64,000 bases of DNA from Collinsella provencensis (GCF_900199705.1 NZ_LT904908.1:71426-135425), one strand, 5' to 3'. Positions 18,067 to 26,994 are shown, counted from the first letter of the stretch. Notes: generated from the letters alone by a model not told the origin. A program made the numbers and translations.

Positions 18067-19308
18067 TTACAGCGCGCTTTCGTAAATGGCACGGGCATCA
18101 TCCAACGTGAGTTTCTGGAACGATCCAAAGAGCTCTCCGCGATTGATGCGAAGTCCCTTGAGCAGCTGATCGATGTCTTCCGCATGAACACCCAGCTCAG
18201 TGAGGGTGGTGGGCATGCCGATGGATGCGAAGAAATCTTGCAGTGCGTCAATGGTCGCCTCAACGGCATCGTGCTCCGCGCGTTCCGGCGTGATTTCCTC
18301 GTCGATGTCAGACAGATCATCGACTTCGGGGTCGATCGGCTCAATGCCGAACACCTGCTTGCCGAATGCAAGGAAGCGCTCGGGATGTCTCTTCCATACG
18401 TAGCGCATCCAAGCCGGGAATATAACGGCAAGGCCTGCTCCATGGGTGATGGTAGTGTCGAGGGCGGAGAGCTCGTGCTCGAGTCCGTGGCAGCTCCAGT
18501 CGCCATCGCGCTGCCCCGGGACACCCAAGCCACAGCCGGCAAGACCGTTATGGGCGAGCGTTCCCACCCACATGAGCTCGGCACGTGCGTCATAGTTTTC
18601 CGGCTCGTCCATCACGATGTTTGCGGCGTCGATCGCGGCGCGAATAAGCCCGCAGGCGATATTGTCGGTGACGCCCACGGAGGGCTCTCCCGAGAAGAAG
18701 CGTTCCATGATGTGCGCCATCATATCCGTCACGCCCGCGGCGGTTTGGTAAGGGGGCAGCGTGAAGGTGAGTTCGGGATCGAGGAACGAGATGACGGGGC
18801 GATTGAATTCTGTGGTGCAGCCGCACTTGAGATTTTCCGCATCATTGCTTATCACGCAAGAGTTCGATGCCTCGGAACCCGAGGCGGGGGTGGGCACCAC
18901 TGTGGCCACAGGCACATGACGCTCGGGTTTTGCGCGCTTGCGCCAGAAGTCCCACGCATCGCCCTCATAGGGCGCTGCCAGAGCAATGCCCTTCGCGCAG
19001 TCCATCGCCGACCCGCCGCCTACAGGCAACACTATGTCGATGCTCTCACGGCGGACGATCTCGGCGCCCTCACGCACCAAGCCGATCTCCGGATTGGGGC
19101 GCACGCCGCCGAGCTCGCGGTATTCCACGCCAGCATGTTCGAGCGATGCCTTCACGCGATCGAGCGTGCCGGTACGAACCACCGATCCCTGTCCGTATAC
19201 GATGAGTGCGCGCTTGTAGCCGGCGTGGGCGAGCTCTTCTCCAACGTGGTCGATGACGCCTTTGCCAAAGATCAATTTGGTGGGGGAGCAGAAGGTGAAG
19301 TTGTTCAT
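18067..19308 (-). CDS. Iron-containing alcohol dehydrogenase (butanol-dehydrogenase-like)
   Basis: A 413-residue group III alcohol dehydrogenase. N-terminal FCSPTKLIFGKGVIDHVGEE and the NAD(P)-binding VLPVGGGSAMDCAKGIAL are typical. Metal ligands are an Asp and three His, with candidate sites in WSCHGLEHELSAL and THGAGLAVIFPAW. Overall it resembles YqhD/BdhA-type enzymes that reduce aldehydes with NAD(P)H. ATG at 19308 follows GGAAAGGACC. It lies 43 bases downstream of the LUD-domain gene and is probably in one operon with it. Confidence 0.92.
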   Translation of the reverse strand: MNNFTFCSPTKLIFGKGVIDHVGEELAHAGYKRALIVYGQGSVVRTGTLDRVKASLEHAGVEYRELGGVRPNPEIGLVREGAEIVRRESIDIVLPVGGGSAMDCAKGIALAAPYEGDAWDFWRKRAKPERHVPVATVVPTPASGSEASNSCVISNDAENLKCGCTTEFNRPVISFLDPELTFTLPPYQTAAGVTDMMAHIMERFFSGEPSVGVTDNIACGLIRAAIDAANIVMDEPENYDARAELMWVGTLAHNGLAGCGLGVPGQRDGDWSCHGLEHELSALDTTITHGAGLAVIFPAWMRYVWKRHPERFLAFGKQVFGIEPIDPEVDDLSDIDEEITPERAEHDAVEATIDALQDFFASIGMPTTLTELGVHAEDIDQLLKGLRINRGELFGSFQKLTLDDARAIYESAL

Positions 19309-19351
19309 GTCGGTCCTTTCCAGATAACGTGTTGCCGCCGGATTGTGATGG

Positions 19352-19990
19352 CTAGAATCCGAGTTGTTCGCCTACGAGAATGACGTGGATACGGTCGTTG
19401 TGGCGCGAATGGCGCGTGATGACCTCTTGGCAGCACATGCAGCCTTTCGCATGGCATTCGGCGCAAACTCCCGTGAGTTCACACGGGGTGTTCGTGTGCA
19501 GACGTGCCGCATTGAGGGGGCAGGATACGGTGCGGATGCGCTTGATACCGCTTTCGACATCCGCCACCACCTTGTTCATGCCGGCGATGACGCATACGTG
19601 TTTGGGACCATGCAACAGGAGCGAGAGTCGGTTGGCGTTGCCGTCGATGTTGACGAGCTCTCCGTCGACCGTGATGGCGTTCGTGCTCATAAAGAACCAG
19701 TCGGCGCTTACCTGGTTGCGCCACATTTCCTCCTGCTCTTCAGGTGTGGTAGCTGCAGCGCGATCAATCATACGGCATCCCGCATTGGCAAGGGCGGCTT
19801 TCACGCCGCTTTCCCCAAACGTTACGCTTCCTCCCCAAGTCACGCTTGCATCGTGAGGAACGAGTTCGAGCGCGAGTTCGACGGCCTCAGCGGCTGTTGC
19901 GCAATGATGTCCCGTCATGTTGCGACGTTCAAGTTTTTTGATGATGGTATTGGCAGTTGCACGATAGGCGGATTGTCTTACTTCGTCCAA
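19352..19990 (-). CDS. LUD-domain protein (lactate-utilisation-type)
   Basis: A 212-residue single-domain LUD protein. Seen: SVTWGGSVTFGESGVKAAL near residue 50, SADWFFMSTNAITVDGELVN and IDGNANRLSLLLHGPKHV, VIAGMNKVVADVESGIKR. The C-terminus adds a Cys cluster, GVCAECHAKGCMCCQ, that may bind an iron-sulfur centre or zinc. The start is TTG at 19990, set by GAGGAGG five bases upstream. It is translated just before the Fe-ADH. Related proteins support lactate oxidation with LutA/LutB, but those partners are not here, so the role is open. Confidence 0.85.
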   Translation of the reverse strand: MDEVRQSAYRATANTIIKKLERRNMTGHHCATAAEAVELALELVPHDASVTWGGSVTFGESGVKAALANAGCRMIDRAAATTPEEQEEMWRNQVSADWFFMSTNAITVDGELVNIDGNANRLSLLLHGPKHVCVIAGMNKVVADVESGIKRIRTVSCPLNAARLHTNTPCELTGVCAECHAKGCMCCQEVITRHSRHNDRIHVILVGEQLGF

Positions 19991-20116
19991 AATATCCTCC
20001 TCGCAGATGTGCTAACGACCTTTTCATTGTTCCACGTTTACTCGTTCCTATACAACGACATCATGAGCTTGTGTTCGATGTGGGGTATTCGGGTTCTGGT
20101 TTGCTTCCTTGCAGTT

Positions 20117-20509
20117 TTAGCCCTCTTCAATTTGCGCATCGCGTTCAATGGAACGGATGTCGTCAAAGGGAATGACGGTTTTGACAATCTGCAGCCGTCT
20201 GAGCGTCGTGTCTATACGTGCCACCATGCCCGAGGCGGTGCGGTACGCATCCCAGTCGTAATACGTCACGCGAATCATATCGCCGCGTTTGACCTGCGTG
20301 ATGGTTCGTGAGAGCGCGAGGGCCTCCTCCTCGGTGAGTTCATGACGCGGTTCCGTCACGCGTTCTTGTTGTCGAGCGAGTTCGTAGTATCCCGTTAAAG
20401 CGGCAAAGGGCATGAACTGCGCGGCACGGCTTGCGCGTGGTTGCCCATTGGCAGTCAAGCGATTCGTGCTCTGGTCATGCAGGGCCGTATCGAAATAGTC
20501 TCTAGGCAC
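20117..20509 (-). CDS. YolD-like protein, partner of the Y-family polymerase
   Basis: About 130 residues from GTG 20509 (GGGAGG six bases upstream; GTG 20539 is an upstream alternative). Motifs RAAQFMPFAALTGYYELARQ and a C-terminal beta-rich part (GDMIRVTYYDWDAYR, VKTVIPFDDIRSI) match the YolD-like family often encoded next to UmuC/UvrX-type polymerases. Its start overlaps the polymerase stop by 8 bases, so the two are translationally coupled and expected to be SOS-induced together. Confidence 0.8.
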   Translation of the reverse strand: MPRDYFDTALHDQSTNRLTANGQPRASRAAQFMPFAALTGYYELARQQERVTEPRHELTEEEALALSRTITQVKRGDMIRVTYYDWDAYRTASGMVARIDTTLRRLQIVKTVIPFDDIRSIERDAQIEEG

Positions 20510-22136
20510 GATGTCCTCCCACCTGATCGTTGCGTTCACGTCCCGTGGCTTCTGACCGCAGGCTTCTTCCCATGATGAGCGCGTTTTTGCCGTAACGGCC
20601 TTTTACGTCGATGATCGCCCGCTGCAGCTCACGCTCACGTTCCTCGCGTTCTACGTCGGTAAACAGATCGACTGTCGCGAACTCCTCGGGCAGCAATCCG
20701 CCGAACCCTATGCTCATGCGCTTAATCGGCCGCCGCGGATCGACGCTTTGCTCAAAGAGCGTTTCGAAATACGCCAAGAGCTTCCTACGCGAGTTCGTGC
20801 GTTCGCCGAGCTTTCGCTGTTTGCCCGCATGACCATATCCTTTACGTCCGTGAACGGGCTGCGTACCATGTTCGCCTCGAAACATTGCGCGCTGCACGGT
20901 TCCTTCGGCTATGAGATCGCGTTCCAATTCGGGGGAAGCTGGCTTCTCGCATGAACATTCGCCCGGGGATTTGAGGGATTGGAAACTGCGTTTCGCATCA
21001 GGTTGGCCAGAAGCTCTACGAGCACCAGTGCTTTCTCGCGCAGCTGAAGCGGCTACTCTTGGGGGGCGTGTTGTCTGTCGTGCAACGTCTTCAGCTGTAC
21101 TGTTGCGTCGCTGCCCGCAGCCGTCTACATACGATGCGCTTCCGCTCGCATCGAGCCTACGCAGCTCCTTTATCTCGCTTCCATATCCCACCGAGAGTGA
21201 GATGCTGCTGGCCACCAACCCCTTTTCCACAAGGTCGAGTACGGAGTTTTCCACCATTTCGCGCAGTACGGTCAACGCTTCCCCATAGGAATAGTTGCGT
21301 GCCAGCACCTGTCCGTTGACCGAAGAGGTGTCCTGAGGTCTATACGCTTGGATTTCGGCGATGGTACAGGGCTCGACGCCATGCGCGTGGTCAATGAGAT
21401 ACTCTGCGTTAACGCCAAATTCGCGATACAGGATGCGTTGGTCAAGCGCAGCGACACCCATGAGGTCGTAGACATGGTATTTTGCGAGGCGTTCTGCCGT
21501 TCCCGGTCCAATGCCCCAAATGTCCGTGATGGGTCGATGACGCCAGATTTCGCGTTTGAAACGTTCTTCGTCGAGAACACCGATCCCGTTCTTTTCATGT
21601 TTGGCAGTGATGTCAAGTGCCACCTTGCAGAGAAAAAGATTAGGTCCGATGCCTGCGGTGGCAGTGATTCCGGTTCGCGCGAGTACCGCTCGGCGCAGGC
21701 GCTCGGCAAATTCGCAGGCCGTCAGGCCGTAAAGAGCAAGGTAGGGCGTAGCGTCGATGAAGCACTCGTCGATGGAGTAGGCGTGTATGTCTTGCGGACT
21801 CACGTATTCAAGGTAGATACCGTAAATACGTGCAGACACCTCCATGTAGTGGCGCATGCGCGGTTTTGCGGCGATGTAGTCGATGGAGTCCGGAATCTCA
21901 AACACGCGGCATCGATTGCGTACGCCCAAGTTCTTCATGGCAGGGCTCACGGCAAGACAGATTGTCGAGCGTCCACGTTCCAGGTCTGCCACAACCAGGT
22001 TTTGCTTGAACGGGTCGAATCCGCGATCGACGCATTCCACCGAGGCGTAAAACGTCTTGAGGTCGATGCAGATATAGGTCCGTTCCCATGTGTTGGAGGT
22101 TGGATGGGCATTCAAATCGTCAACGCGGTAGGCCAT
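20502..22136 (-). CDS. Y-family DNA polymerase (UmuC/UvrX-like)
   Basis: A 544-residue translesion polymerase from ATG 22136 (AGGGAGG upstream). The catalytic site is visible: Asp in CIDLKTFYASVEC (about 26) and Asp-Glu in YSIDECFID (about 110). The thumb helix-hairpin-helix is around ITDIWGIGPGTAERLAKYHV. The little-finger domain starts SYGEALTVLREMVENSVLD. A ~110-residue polar, Arg/Ser-rich stretch (roughly residues 325-440) interrupts this domain before the RRPIKRMSIGFGGLLPEEF strand, making the protein longer than usual. A LexA-type box lies 30-41 bases upstream of the start codon. Confidence 0.9.
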   Translation of the reverse strand: MAYRVDDLNAHPTSNTWERTYICIDLKTFYASVECVDRGFDPFKQNLVVADLERGRSTICLAVSPAMKNLGVRNRCRVFEIPDSIDYIAAKPRMRHYMEVSARIYGIYLEYVSPQDIHAYSIDECFIDATPYLALYGLTACEFAERLRRAVLARTGITATAGIGPNLFLCKVALDITAKHEKNGIGVLDEERFKREIWRHRPITDIWGIGPGTAERLAKYHVYDLMGVAALDQRILYREFGVNAEYLIDHAHGVEPCTIAEIQAYRPQDTSSVNGQVLARNYSYGEALTVLREMVENSVLDLVEKGLVASSISLSVGYGSEIKELRRLDASGSASYVDGCGQRRNSTAEDVARQTTRPPRVAASAARESTGARRASGQPDAKRSFQSLKSPGECSCEKPASPELERDLIAEGTVQRAMFRGEHGTQPVHGRKGYGHAGKQRKLGERTNSRRKLLAYFETLFEQSVDPRRPIKRMSIGFGGLLPEEFATVDLFTDVEREERERELQRAIIDVKGRYGKNALIMGRSLRSEATGRERNDQVGGHRA

Positions 22137-22159
22137 GAGCCTCCCTTCGCCAAGAAGCA

Positions 22160-22178
22160 CTATAGAACTTATGTTCGA
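22160..22178 (-). promoter_or_regulatory. LexA (SOS) box in the polymerase promoter
   Basis: GAAC-TTAT-GTTC (22166-22177) matches the Gram-positive SOS consensus CGAACNNNNGTTCG except for the outermost base on one side. On the minus strand it directly precedes a -10-like TATAGT (22165-22160), so bound LexA would cover the promoter. Confidence 0.75.
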
Positions 22179-22362
22179 TAATATGGCATCGTCCGGACAT
22201 GGTCAAATACGCGTTTGTACTGCAGAAGCGCAGAATTGCCGCAGATAGTGGAAGCGCATGGGTACAATGCTCGCCATGGAAATGTCACATTGTGTTCGAT
22301 GACAGCACGGCGAAATCGACGGCCCGTGTCGTCGAGCACTAACGTTCAGGAAGGGCGTGACC

Positions 22363-22890
22363 ATGCCGATAGACATGCTCATCACCGATTTCGTGGTGAA
22401 CAACGTGCGCACTCCATGGCTCACGCCACTCATGGAGTCGCTGTCCAATATCGCCACGGCGCCAACGCTCATCGTGATGCTGCTTGTGCTCGCCGCATTT
22501 GTTCCCGGCAGGCATCCGGGATGGTTCTGCACGTTCAACATCGCGGGCTCTGCCTTGCTCAACCAGGTGCTCAAAGCCATCGTGCAGCGTCCGCGACCCG
22601 ATGTGGCCCTGCGCTTGGTGCATGCGGGTGGATATAGTTTTCCCTCGGGGCATTCGATGGCGGCCATGGCGTTTTTCGGCCTGTTGATCTGGCTGGTGTG
22701 GCGCACGGTTGAGGACAAGCGTATACGCGTACTTATATGCTCCGCCCTTGCCGTGCTCATCGCTCTCATCGGATTTAGCCGCATCTACCTTGCAGTGCAT
22801 TACTTCACCGACGTCATCGCCGGCTTTGCGATCTCATTTATCTGGCTGGTGCTCTACACCAAGTTTGCAGCGCCCAAGCTCCTCGACTGA
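22363..22890 (+). CDS. PAP2-family membrane phosphatase
   Basis: A 175-residue membrane protein with the three-part PAP2 motif: KAIVQRPRPD (about 66-75), GGYSFPSGHSMAAM and SRIYLAVHYFTDVIAGF. About five hydrophobic segments place the active site at the outer membrane face. Such enzymes hydrolyse undecaprenyl pyrophosphate, phosphatidate or similar lipid phosphates. ATG at 22363 sits eight bases after GGAAGGG; GTG 22357 is an alternative. Confidence 0.9.
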   Translation: MPIDMLITDFVVNNVRTPWLTPLMESLSNIATAPTLIVMLLVLAAFVPGRHPGWFCTFNIAGSALLNQVLKAIVQRPRPDVALRLVHAGGYSFPSGHSMAAMAFFGLLIWLVWRTVEDKRIRVLICSALAVLIALIGFSRIYLAVHYFTDVIAGFAISFIWLVLYTKFAAPKLLD

Positions 22891-22925
22891 TGGCTCGATG
22901 GAGTCGGACGGAGGCTTGGCCTTCG

Positions 22926-24107
22926 TTAACGCGTTGCCTTGAGCTTGGCGAAGAGTGTGGGGGCAGCGCCGCGCACCCATTCGATGAACATGCCAGATAG
23001 CAGGCAGAGCGTTGCGCTATTCATGCGATAGGGTACGAGCATGAGTTTCATCTTGGTGCTGTGCGGACGCGCGCTGGCAAGCGCCGGGCGTACGGCGGGG
23101 GAGGCGAGCATCTCGGCCACCTTAGCGCGTTTTTGCCCAAAACTCTTGGGGTTCTTGGGCGAGCATTCGTTCGCCACACACCCCACCAGGCGCTCGATAT
23201 AGCGACGGCTCACCATCTCGTCAGCCACGGTGTCGTCGGCCATGTCCCAGTGGGCATAGAGCTCGCGCATCCACTCGTTTTCCGTTTCGCGTTTCTCGAA
23301 CACGCCGTCGCGGTAGCGGGCGGTTTCGGAGTCGGCACGGCGGCGGAAGAAGCGATAGAGTGGCTCACTCGTCACGCTGACGCGCTCTACGTCGCGAATG
23401 TAGTCGAGCACGAAGGGGAAGTCGTCCCAGAAAACATCGCGGAAGCGGATGTCGAGGTCGTTTAAGCGGCTGGCCAGGAACATCTTGTTCCAGGGCGGAT
23501 AGAGCATGTTGTTGTCGAAGAGCTCAGGGGAGGCATGGTGGAATTCCTCGGCGGTGCGATACGTGCCGCCAGGCACCTGTTTGACCTCGACGTAGGTGTT
23601 GTCGCCCGAGTCTTCACCGTTGCCGTAGCCGGTTGTGGTCACGATTTCAAAGCCGCTCACAGCGAGCTCGCACCCATCGCGCTCCATGAGGTTGTAGAGC
23701 GTTTCGAGCATATGGGGCACGCATTCGTCGTCCGCGTCCACAAAGACGATATAGCGCCCGTGTGCCCGGTCGATTGCAAGGTTGCGCGCCGCGGGGGCTC
23801 CGCCGTTTTCCACGTGCAGCACGGTGAGGCGCGGGTCTTCTGCGGCCATGCGGTCGAGAATCGTGCCGGTTCCGTCGCGGGAGCCGTCGTCCACTACGAT
23901 GATCTCGATGTTGGAGAGCGTTTGATCAAGTACGGAGCGCACGGCCGCCTCGACGTAGGCCTCAACGTTGTAGGCGGGGATGATGACGCTTACGAGTGGG
24001 GAGGCGGCATCCGTGGCATTGCCGTCAGCCGTTTGAGCCGCAACGCTTTCCGCGTTTTCAGCCTCGGTGCGGTTCTCGTCGATGTTGTCGTGTGTGCTGA
24101 GTGCCAC
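22926..24107 (-). CDS. Family 2 glycosyltransferase
   Basis: A 393-residue GT-A enzyme. After a polar N-terminal tail of about 35 residues come LVSVIIPAYNVEAYVEAAV and IEIIVVDDGSRDGTG, with the DxD-like site in YIVFVDADDECVPHML. A hydrophobic C-terminal stretch (YRMNSATLCLLSGMFIEWV) may be membrane-associated. The start is GTG 24107 after AAAGGGAG. It follows another GT2 gene after an 11-base gap, so the two probably build the same surface glycan. Confidence 0.88.
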   Translation of the reverse strand: MALSTHDNIDENRTEAENAESVAAQTADGNATDAASPLVSVIIPAYNVEAYVEAAVRSVLDQTLSNIEIIVVDDGSRDGTGTILDRMAAEDPRLTVLHVENGGAPAARNLAIDRAHGRYIVFVDADDECVPHMLETLYNLMERDGCELAVSGFEIVTTTGYGNGEDSGDNTYVEVKQVPGGTYRTAEEFHHASPELFDNNMLYPPWNKMFLASRLNDLDIRFRDVFWDDFPFVLDYIRDVERVSVTSEPLYRFFRRRADSETARYRDGVFEKRETENEWMRELYAHWDMADDTVADEMVSRRYIERLVGCVANECSPKNPKSFGQKRAKVAEMLASPAVRPALASARPHSTKMKLMLVPYRMNSATLCLLSGMFIEWVRGAAPTLFAKLKATR

Positions 24108-24118
24108 GTCCGCTCCCT

Positions 24119-25279
24119 TTATGCGCTCGGTTGAGAATCATCGGCGTGCCGATGCAATCCGGCGCGCTCGCAGGCGAAGAACAAACCATTCTCGCGCCAA
24201 GAGTATACAAGTTCGCGTATGAGTGCGAGACGGTACGCGTGGTTTCCGCCTGCGGCGTTCGCATCACCTTCATAGCCGGTTTCAGCGAGATAGCGTTGTT
24301 TCACCGCAGGCGATACGTCTTTGAGTCCGAGTGCAGCGTCCACGTTCATGCCGCGCAGGACCTGGTGTAACAGATCGGCGATACGCGGGTCGTCCATGGC
24401 CGGCGTATCCCACAGATGTGCGGCGTATCGAAAACCGATGCTCGCAAGGGACGAGAGTACGCCCTCATCGTTTGCCCAGCGGCTTTGCGCAGCCTCGTCC
24501 CTCATTTGCAACCAACGGATAAGTGAGAGGTCCGCCCCTTTGAGAACGCTGCTCGAACCGGGGCGGTCCTCGCGGTAGCAGTACCAGGCGTCGTCGGTGA
24601 AGGCGATGCGTTCGGCTTGGCACATGGCACGCATTACGAAGGGGTTGTCGACCCAGCCCGCACCCGGAGCTTCGATGAAGCGGGTGTTCGTTGTCTCGAG
24701 GAAATCGCGTCGATAGATAGCCGACCACACGGAAGGGTGCCAGCGCACCAGCAAAGGCGATTCACCGAGCGTCGTGACGCCCTGCCTCCAGGTGCGCACG
24801 CCGCGATGACGCAGGAGCGAGCCCCAGATGCGCTGTTCGGGAGTATCCGGCATCCACACGCGCTTGTAGGTCGATTTCACCACGTCGGGTATGTCGCACG
24901 CTTGGGCGATGGCGAACAGCTCACCGAACAGGTCTCCGTCCAGGTAATCGTCCGGCTCGACGATGCCCAGGTATACGCCATCCGCCGCAGCGAAGCCCGT
25001 GTTGACCGCCGCGCCGTAACCGCCGTTTTCCTTGGAGATGATGCAGACATCGGGCAGCGAAGGGTCGCGTTCGGCGCGCTCGGCGTAGCGCTCGGCAATT
25101 GCGAGACTGCCGTCGGTGGATCCGTCGTTTACGATGATCAGCTGCAGCGAACGGCCGAGGCTGCTGCGGATGGAGCCCAGGCACTGGTCAAGGTAACGTT
25201 CGACGTTGTAGACCGGTACTGCGACCGAGACGAGGTGTCGACCTATTGCATGATGTTCCATGTGGTTTGCAGAGTTCAC
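24119..25279 (-). CDS. Family 2 glycosyltransferase
   Basis: A 386-residue GT2 protein. LVSVAVPVYNVERYLDQCL, LIIVNDGSTDGS, NGGYGAAVNTGF and GIVEPDDYLDGDLF show the nucleotide-sugar-binding fold and the metal-binding acid pair. The C-terminal part is helical and has no known domain. GTG 25279 is used, with AAGGCGG about nine bases upstream; the site is only fair, and ATG 25261 is possible. First gene of a two-gene unit with 22926-24107. Confidence 0.87.
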   Translation of the reverse strand: MNSANHMEHHAIGRHLVSVAVPVYNVERYLDQCLGSIRSSLGRSLQLIIVNDGSTDGSLAIAERYAERAERDPSLPDVCIISKENGGYGAAVNTGFAAADGVYLGIVEPDDYLDGDLFGELFAIAQACDIPDVVKSTYKRVWMPDTPEQRIWGSLLRHRGVRTWRQGVTTLGESPLLVRWHPSVWSAIYRRDFLETTNTRFIEAPGAGWVDNPFVMRAMCQAERIAFTDDAWYCYREDRPGSSSVLKGADLSLIRWLQMRDEAAQSRWANDEGVLSSLASIGFRYAAHLWDTPAMDDPRIADLLHQVLRGMNVDAALGLKDVSPAVKQRYLAETGYEGDANAAGGNHAYRLALIRELVYSWRENGLFFACERAGLHRHADDSQPSA

Positions 25280-25643
25280 GTATGCATCCGCCTTCTGTGC
25301 GTAGGAAGCATTTTTCCAGATGCCATTATACCTGCGATTAATGGTTTGCCGTACGTAGCAGAGCGGCGATCAGCAATAATGCGATATGTATTTTAATATA
25401 TAAGAATTATAATATATTAATACGCTTTTTGTTATACAAAGATGTTAGATGTTGTTATTGCGGAGAAGCTACTTCAGATGTCAGGTTAGTCGGATTACAA
25501 CGCCTTTGCTACCAGCGAAAATCAGATGGTCACGTCAAAGCTTCAGGTTGCATGTTAGATACTTCCAGAAAGTACGACAGACAAGCATTTGTTTTCTGCC
25601 CGATTTGGACTCAATCACCATGCTGCTCGGATACCGTAGAGCT
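25280..25643. other. AT-rich intergenic region before an accessory gene
   Basis: No convincing gene. The stretch 25375-25440 is strikingly AT-rich (runs such as TTTTAATATATAAG and ATTATAATATATTAATA) compared with its GC-rich surroundings, as expected for an acquired segment or an AT-rich promoter. The frame of the downstream gene is open from 25449, but the extra N-terminal residues do not look protein-like. Confidence 0.55.
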
Positions 25644-26729
25644 ATGGACATGCTTATTTGCAACATATCGGCTTTACGCTACCACCGTATTCCCTCTATT
25701 TGTCGAGAGGACTTTCTCGCGCGTCTCGATCGAACAAGTCGCATCAACGCATCTGCCCTCCTAAATGATGAAGCAATCTCTGGCTATCTAGGGTGCCAGC
25801 TTCATGTGCTTGTTTTCGATCAATCTCATCGAGGAAGATTCAGGTATCAATGTAACCATCTTTGGACCGGAGATTTGCCGTCGGGTTCTTTTACTCGGAT
25901 TGGATCTTATTTCGAAGTGGCAAGTCCGGCATTTACGCTTTTGGGATTAGCCTCCTTTTTATCAGATGTTCAACTGGGGATGCTCGTGCATGAGATGCTC
26001 GGCGGATTTGCGGTTGTAAAACTTCCATCTGAGCATCGTAATCAGGTTAAAGCTCTGATTGATAGTGGCTGGCATGGAAGCGATGGATGGAGTCCGGTTT
26101 TGAATGCGCGGCATGAACTGACCGATCTTTGGCAACGTCCGCCTTTGCTCGGCGTTGATGAGCTTATTGCGTTTGCGGAACGGAGCAAGGGACGTCGTGG
26201 TTCGGCTCGTTTGCTGAAAGCTGCAGAGGGTTTTCTTGGCGAAGCGCGGTCTCCCTTTGAAGTTTGTGCCGGGCTTCAATATGGATTGTCTAGGCCCCGT
26301 GGCGGAGAGGGTTTCAATGTTCTTCTTAACGAGAAAATCCCTTTAAGTCGTCAAGCGAGGGCGCTGTGCGATCAGGGTGTATGCTATGCCGACTTGCTTC
26401 TGACGAGTAAAGACGGGCTCAAACAGCTGGTTGTCGAATGTCAAAGCAGACTGATTCATGGAAACGCAGACCAGCAGATGATGGATTTTAATCGTCAAAC
26501 AGCCTTGGCATCAATGGGATATGAGTACATTCCTCTCACATATGCTCAGCTCGTACAACCTCAACGGCATCGGGCTATGGTGCGTTTAATCGCGGAGAAG
26601 CTTGGTGAAAAGTACTGCGAAAAGAAAGAGCTTTTGCTTGAACGAGAAGAAAAACTAAGGCGAGAACTGTATTCGGATTGGGGTTCAATCGGAAATTGGA
26701 ATTCTTCGCACAAGAGTCATCGTCGTTAG
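25644..26729 (+). CDS. PD-(D/E)XK (DUF559/Vsr-like) nuclease-like protein with an AbiEi-like architecture
   Basis: About 361 residues from ATG 25644; the start is uncertain, as no strong ribosome-binding site is seen and the frame is open from 25449. The N-terminal two-thirds (MDMLICNISALRYHRIPS onward) is an unrecognised helical part. The C-terminal ~110 residues fit a DUF559/very-short-patch-repair-like fold: Glu in ARSPFEV (~206), Asp in CYADLLLT (~250), Glu-x-Gln in VVECQS (~265-267), then DFNRQTALASMGYEYIPLT. Similar proteins are common accessory genes in Actinomycetota, often near AbiEi-type antitoxins. Base composition is lower in GC than its neighbours, suggesting transfer. A nuclease function is inferred only. 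Confidence 0.6.
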   Translation: MDMLICNISALRYHRIPSICREDFLARLDRTSRINASALLNDEAISGYLGCQLHVLVFDQSHRGRFRYQCNHLWTGDLPSGSFTRIGSYFEVASPAFTLLGLASFLSDVQLGMLVHEMLGGFAVVKLPSEHRNQVKALIDSGWHGSDGWSPVLNARHELTDLWQRPPLLGVDELIAFAERSKGRRGSARLLKAAEGFLGEARSPFEVCAGLQYGLSRPRGGEGFNVLLNEKIPLSRQARALCDQGVCYADLLLTSKDGLKQLVVECQSRLIHGNADQQMMDFNRQTALASMGYEYIPLTYAQLVQPQRHRAMVRLIAEKLGEKYCEKKELLLEREEKLRRELYSDWGSIGNWNSSHKSHRR

Positions 26730-26795
26730 TTGGAGATTTACAATTAAAACGATACATGAGTCACGGTAAGACGCTTGGATGCCTCGATGGGTTTA

Positions 26796-26937
26796 ATCGC
26801 TACCCTCATATGGGAAGGTCAATTCGGATCTCGAAAGTAGACAAGGTAACCCAGGAATAAAAACTGCTGGTAGATGACTTGCTCATTTTTTGTCTACTTG
26901 GTCTACCGCGTTTAACCTTCCCACATGAGGGTAGCGA
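26796..26937. mobile_element. MITE-like element with 25-bp terminal inverted repeats
   Basis: The left end (26796-26820) and the inverted right end (26913-26937) share 23 of 25 bases, reading ATCGCTACCCTCAT and GGGAAGGT. Inside, GTAGACAA on the left is matched by TTGTCTAC on the right, extending the palindrome. The 142-bp unit is flanked on both sides by TTTA (26792-26795 and 26938-26941), a possible target duplication. It contains no ORF of note. Confidence 0.65.
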
Positions 26938-26956
26938 TTTTAAAGGGGCCGTTAAG

Positions 26957-26994
26957 GTAAAAGTCCCATTCGTTTTACCGAATGGGACTTTTAC
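26957..26994. terminator. Perfect 16-bp hairpin, probable bidirectional terminator
   Basis: GTAAAAGTCCCATTCG pairs perfectly with CGAATGGGACTTTTAC across a 6-base loop. Both orientations end in TTTTAC. It lies 34 bases beyond the aminopeptidase stop (minus strand) and just outside the MITE-like element. Confidence 0.7.
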
